7,349 nt of DNA from Desulfobacteraceae bacterium (GTDB taxonomy: Bacteria > Desulfobacterota > Desulfobacteria > Desulfobacterales > ETH-SRB1), in NCBI GenBank assembly GCA_013202725.1, contig JABMRH010000012.1:1-7349 (forward strand), written 5' to 3'. Under the pieces are notes generated by a model. The model made no database searches and had not been told where the DNA came from. It saw only the letters and a list, made by a program, of their open reading frames with translations. The number at the start of each line of letters is the position of its first letter. Position 1 is the stretch's first letter. This document shows positions 5,237 through 7,349 of the stretch, in pieces. Both the position numbers and the translations under genes were made by a program.

Positions 5237-7349
5237 ACATGTCTGATTTATAAAACTGTTCCGGCTCTGTTATAGAATCCGGTTTTTTTGTATATTCTGT
5301 TGGAACCGTTCCATCCTTGAAACATTCAAAAATTGTCTTTTTAGACTCAGCAGAAGGCAGCAGACCTGTTTCAGCATCGATTTTTGAAAACACAACACCT
5401 TCCGGCACCTGAAAAACCCTGACAGGTTTATCTTTAAGTATTTTCTTCATGAAGCCAAGCCATATAGGGCTTGCCGCCCTGGAGCCTGTTTCCGCCGTCC
5501 CAAGGCAATTTACATCATCAAAACCCACCCAGGTTCCTGTAATATAACGTGGCGTATACCCCACAAACCAGGCGTCATGCAGATTATTAGTTGTGCCGGT
5601 TTTGCCTGCAGCAGGCCTGTTTAACGCACGCACCCTATGGCCGGTTCCGTGTTTGACCACACTTTCGAGAAGGCTTGTCATGATATAGGCCGTGCTCTCT
5701 TCTATTACCTTTTTCTTTTCAGGTTTTATTTCTTCCATAATATTTCCATCCCGGTCAACAATCTTCGTAATAAAGACAGGTTCCACAAGATAGCCGGAAT
5801 TGGCAAAAACCGAGTAAGCCCTGACCAGTTCAAGCAGGGACACGCCTGAAGAACCAAGGGCTAATGAAAGATCTCTGTTTAATTTTGAGGTAATACCGAG
5901 TGTTCCTGCGTAATCTATAGCATAGTCAATGCCAATATCTCTTAGAATCTTAATAGTTACAACATTGCGCGATTTTGCAAGAGCATCGCGAAAAAGGGTG
6001 GGGCCGTAAAATTTTTCTCCATAGTTTTTAGGTTTCCAGGTGAAGTCACGTTCCGTATCTTGAAAAACAATAGGGGAATCAATTATCATGCTTGCAGGGG
6101 TATATCCCTTGTCAAGCGCCGCCGCATATATTATCGGCTTAAAAGCCGAACCCGGCTGTCGCCTTGATTGCGTGGCTCTGTTAAACTGGCTTTCCCTGAA
6201 ATCCAGGCCCCCTATCATTGTCTTTACAAGACCTGTTTCGCTTTCAATACACAGTAAGGCAGCCTGAACATCCGGTTTCTGTTCAAGGGCAAGCTCCCAT
6301 ATGTCAGAATCCGCTGCTTTACCTTTAATCCTGGACAAAATAATATCCCCTATTTTCAGCGCATTTCCCGGATGTTCGATTCTGCATTCATAGTAGGGGA
6401 CCTCGGGGTCTGGTTTTCTTGCCCAGCGCATATCTGCAATTTTTATTATACCCTGAGCAGTTCCCATGCGAACAGTTGCAGTATTATTAATATTGTCAAG
6501 CGAGATTACAATGCCGGTGACGATTTTTCCTTCTGTGACAGGGTCTTTGTCCAGCTCGTTTTGAATCTCTTGTGAAAATGCTTCAATTTCTTCCATAGCG
6601 ATATGATTTAAAGGTCCACGGTAACCCTGACGTTTATCAAGGCTTTTTAAGCCTTTTTCTATTTCAGCCCGGGCTGTTTTTTGCATATCGATATTGACGG
6701 CAGTATAAATTTTTAGCCCCTCTCTGTATAAGGTGTCAGGGCCATATTTTTTTTCAATGTAACATCTTATATGTTCTGTATAAAAAGGAGCTTCCTGAAT
6801 AAACCAGTTGCGCCTCGGCTTTATATCAAGCTTTGCATTTATGGCTTCCGTGGCTTGAATATTGGTTATATAGCCTTCGGCAACCATCCGATTTAATACA
6901 TATATCTGGCGCTGTTTTGCTTTTTCAGGATATCTGAAAGGGGAATATCGGCTGGGAGCCTGTGGTAATCCGGCCAAAACAGAGCATTCGGCAAGGTTAA
7001 GCTCTTTGACCGGTTTCCCGAAATAATTCTCGGAAGCCGCCTCTACTCCATATGCCCCATGTCCCAGGTATATTTGATTTAAATACAAAAAAAGGATTTC
7101 TTCTTTAGTAAATGTTTTGTCGATTCTATATGCCAGGGTAGCCTCTTTTATTTTCCGGCTATAACTTCTTTCCGGCGTTAAAAAAAAGGACTTTGTAACC
7201 TGTTGTGTAATAGTGCTGCCGCCCTGGACAATGGTTCCTGCTTCGATATTTCTTAAAAAAGCTCTGACAATGCTGAAAAAATCTATTCCTTTGTGCTTTA
7301 AGAATCTTGCATCCTCTGTGGCGATAAAGGCGTCAATCATTACCTGCGG
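5235..7349 (-). CDS. Penicillin-binding protein 1A family, bifunctional peptidoglycan synthase, 5' end cut by the window edge
   Basis: This class A PBP polymerises lipid II (GT51 glycosyltransferase) and crosslinks peptides (transpeptidase) on the periplasmic face of the inner membrane. The frame stays open to the window edge (codons PQV precede the ATG at 7340), so that ATG is internal and the membrane anchor plus roughly the first 60-90 residues are missing. Numbering from that Met: GT motif EDARFLKHKG (catalytic Glu9), GGSTITQQ (40-47), RKIKEATLAYRID (62-74), EEILFLYLNQIYLG (80-93); a linker with a probable OB-like domain of the PBP1A type (about 235-345); transpeptidase S398-A-F-K401, S457-R-N459 and K580-T-G582. 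All motifs are intact. The linker and the C-terminal FDDVNCLGTAETGSRAASPIW fit PBP1A (mrcA/ponA) rather than PBP1B or PBP1C. The stop codon falls in a heptamer repeat. There is no functional link to the transporter genes that follow. Confidence 0.95.
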   Translation of the reverse strand, partial: PQVMIDAFIATEDARFLKHKGIDFFSIVRAFLRNIEAGTIVQGGSTITQQVTKSFFLTPERSYSRKIKEATLAYRIDKTFTKEEILFLYLNQIYLGHGAYGVEAASENYFGKPVKELNLAECSVLAGLPQAPSRYSPFRYPEKAKQRQIYVLNRMVAEGYITNIQATEAINAKLDIKPRRNWFIQEAPFYTEHIRCYIEKKYGPDTLYREGLKIYTAVNIDMQKTARAEIEKGLKSLDKRQGYRGPLNHIAMEEIEAFSQEIQNELDKDPVTEGKIVTGIVISLDNINNTATVRMGTAQGIIKIADMRWARKPDPEVPYYECRIEHPGNALKIGDIILSRIKGKAADSDIWELALEQKPDVQAALLCIESETGLVKTMIGGLDFRESQFNRATQSRRQPGSAFKPIIYAAALDKGYTPASMIIDSPIVFQDTERDFTWKPKNYGEKFYGPTLFRDALAKSRNVVTIKILRDIGIDYAIDYAGTLGITSKLNRDLSLALGSSGVSLLELVRAYSVFANSGYLVEPVFITKIVDRDGNIMEEIKPEKKKVIEESTAYIMTSLLESVVKHGTGHRVRALNRPAAGKTGTTNNLHDAWFVGYTPRYITGTWVGFDDVNCLGTAETGSRAASPIWLGFMKKILKDKPVRVFQVPEGVVFSKIDAETGLLPSAESKKTIFECFKDGTVPTEYTKKPDSITEPEQFYKSDM

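Noticed and set aside
5235..7340. PBP starting at the ATG at 7340
   Set aside because: That ATG lies only 8 residues before the catalytic EDARF motif. The membrane anchor is absent and the frame is open to the window edge, so the start lies outside.

Overview
The window reads as an ordinary stretch of a Gram-negative chromosome, most likely a Desulfobacterota (deltaproteobacterial, sulfate-reducer-like) bacterium. The basis is the gene set (rnc followed by an Elp3-like radical SAM gene, a TAXI-type TRAP transporter, a class A PBP of the 1A type) and two short intergenic repeats of a style I remember from those genomes. The phylum call is inference. Six genes fill almost all of the window. The first and last are cut by the window edges, and no gene-free gap exceeds about 100 bases.

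Left part, plus strand (2-1737): the nearly complete 3' portion of rnc (RNase III) overlaps by 4 bases (ATGA) with a 347-residue radical SAM protein that carries a CX3CX2C cluster motif but lacks the acetyltransferase half of true Elp3. The pair looks translationally coupled. A strand switch follows, with only 12 bases between the two convergent stop codons.

Middle and right part, minus strand, in transcription order: a PBP1A-type bifunctional peptidoglycan synthase (5' end outside the window, stop at 5235), a secreted TAXI solute receptor (5133-4153), a fused TRAP membrane permease (4083-2350) and a UspA-family universal stress protein (2283-1750). The last three form a plausible transport operon: periplasmic receptor, inner-membrane permease, and a cytoplasmic nucleotide-binding protein that could be a regulator, as TeaD is for TeaABC. 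A strong intrinsic terminator hairpin sits between the receptor and permease genes and would let the receptor be made in excess. The substrate cannot be read from sequence.

Two small repeat structures lie at minus-strand gene ends: a degenerate heptamer array that runs into the PBP stop codon (5202-5236), and a short CAGGAT-type tandem and inverted repeat that runs into the permease stop codon (2310-2359). I found no RNA gene, CRISPR array, insertion sequence or clear novel system. The most useful leads are the stress protein attached to the TAXI-TRAP transporter, the uncharacterised radical SAM protein coupled to RNase III, and the repeats at the gene ends.
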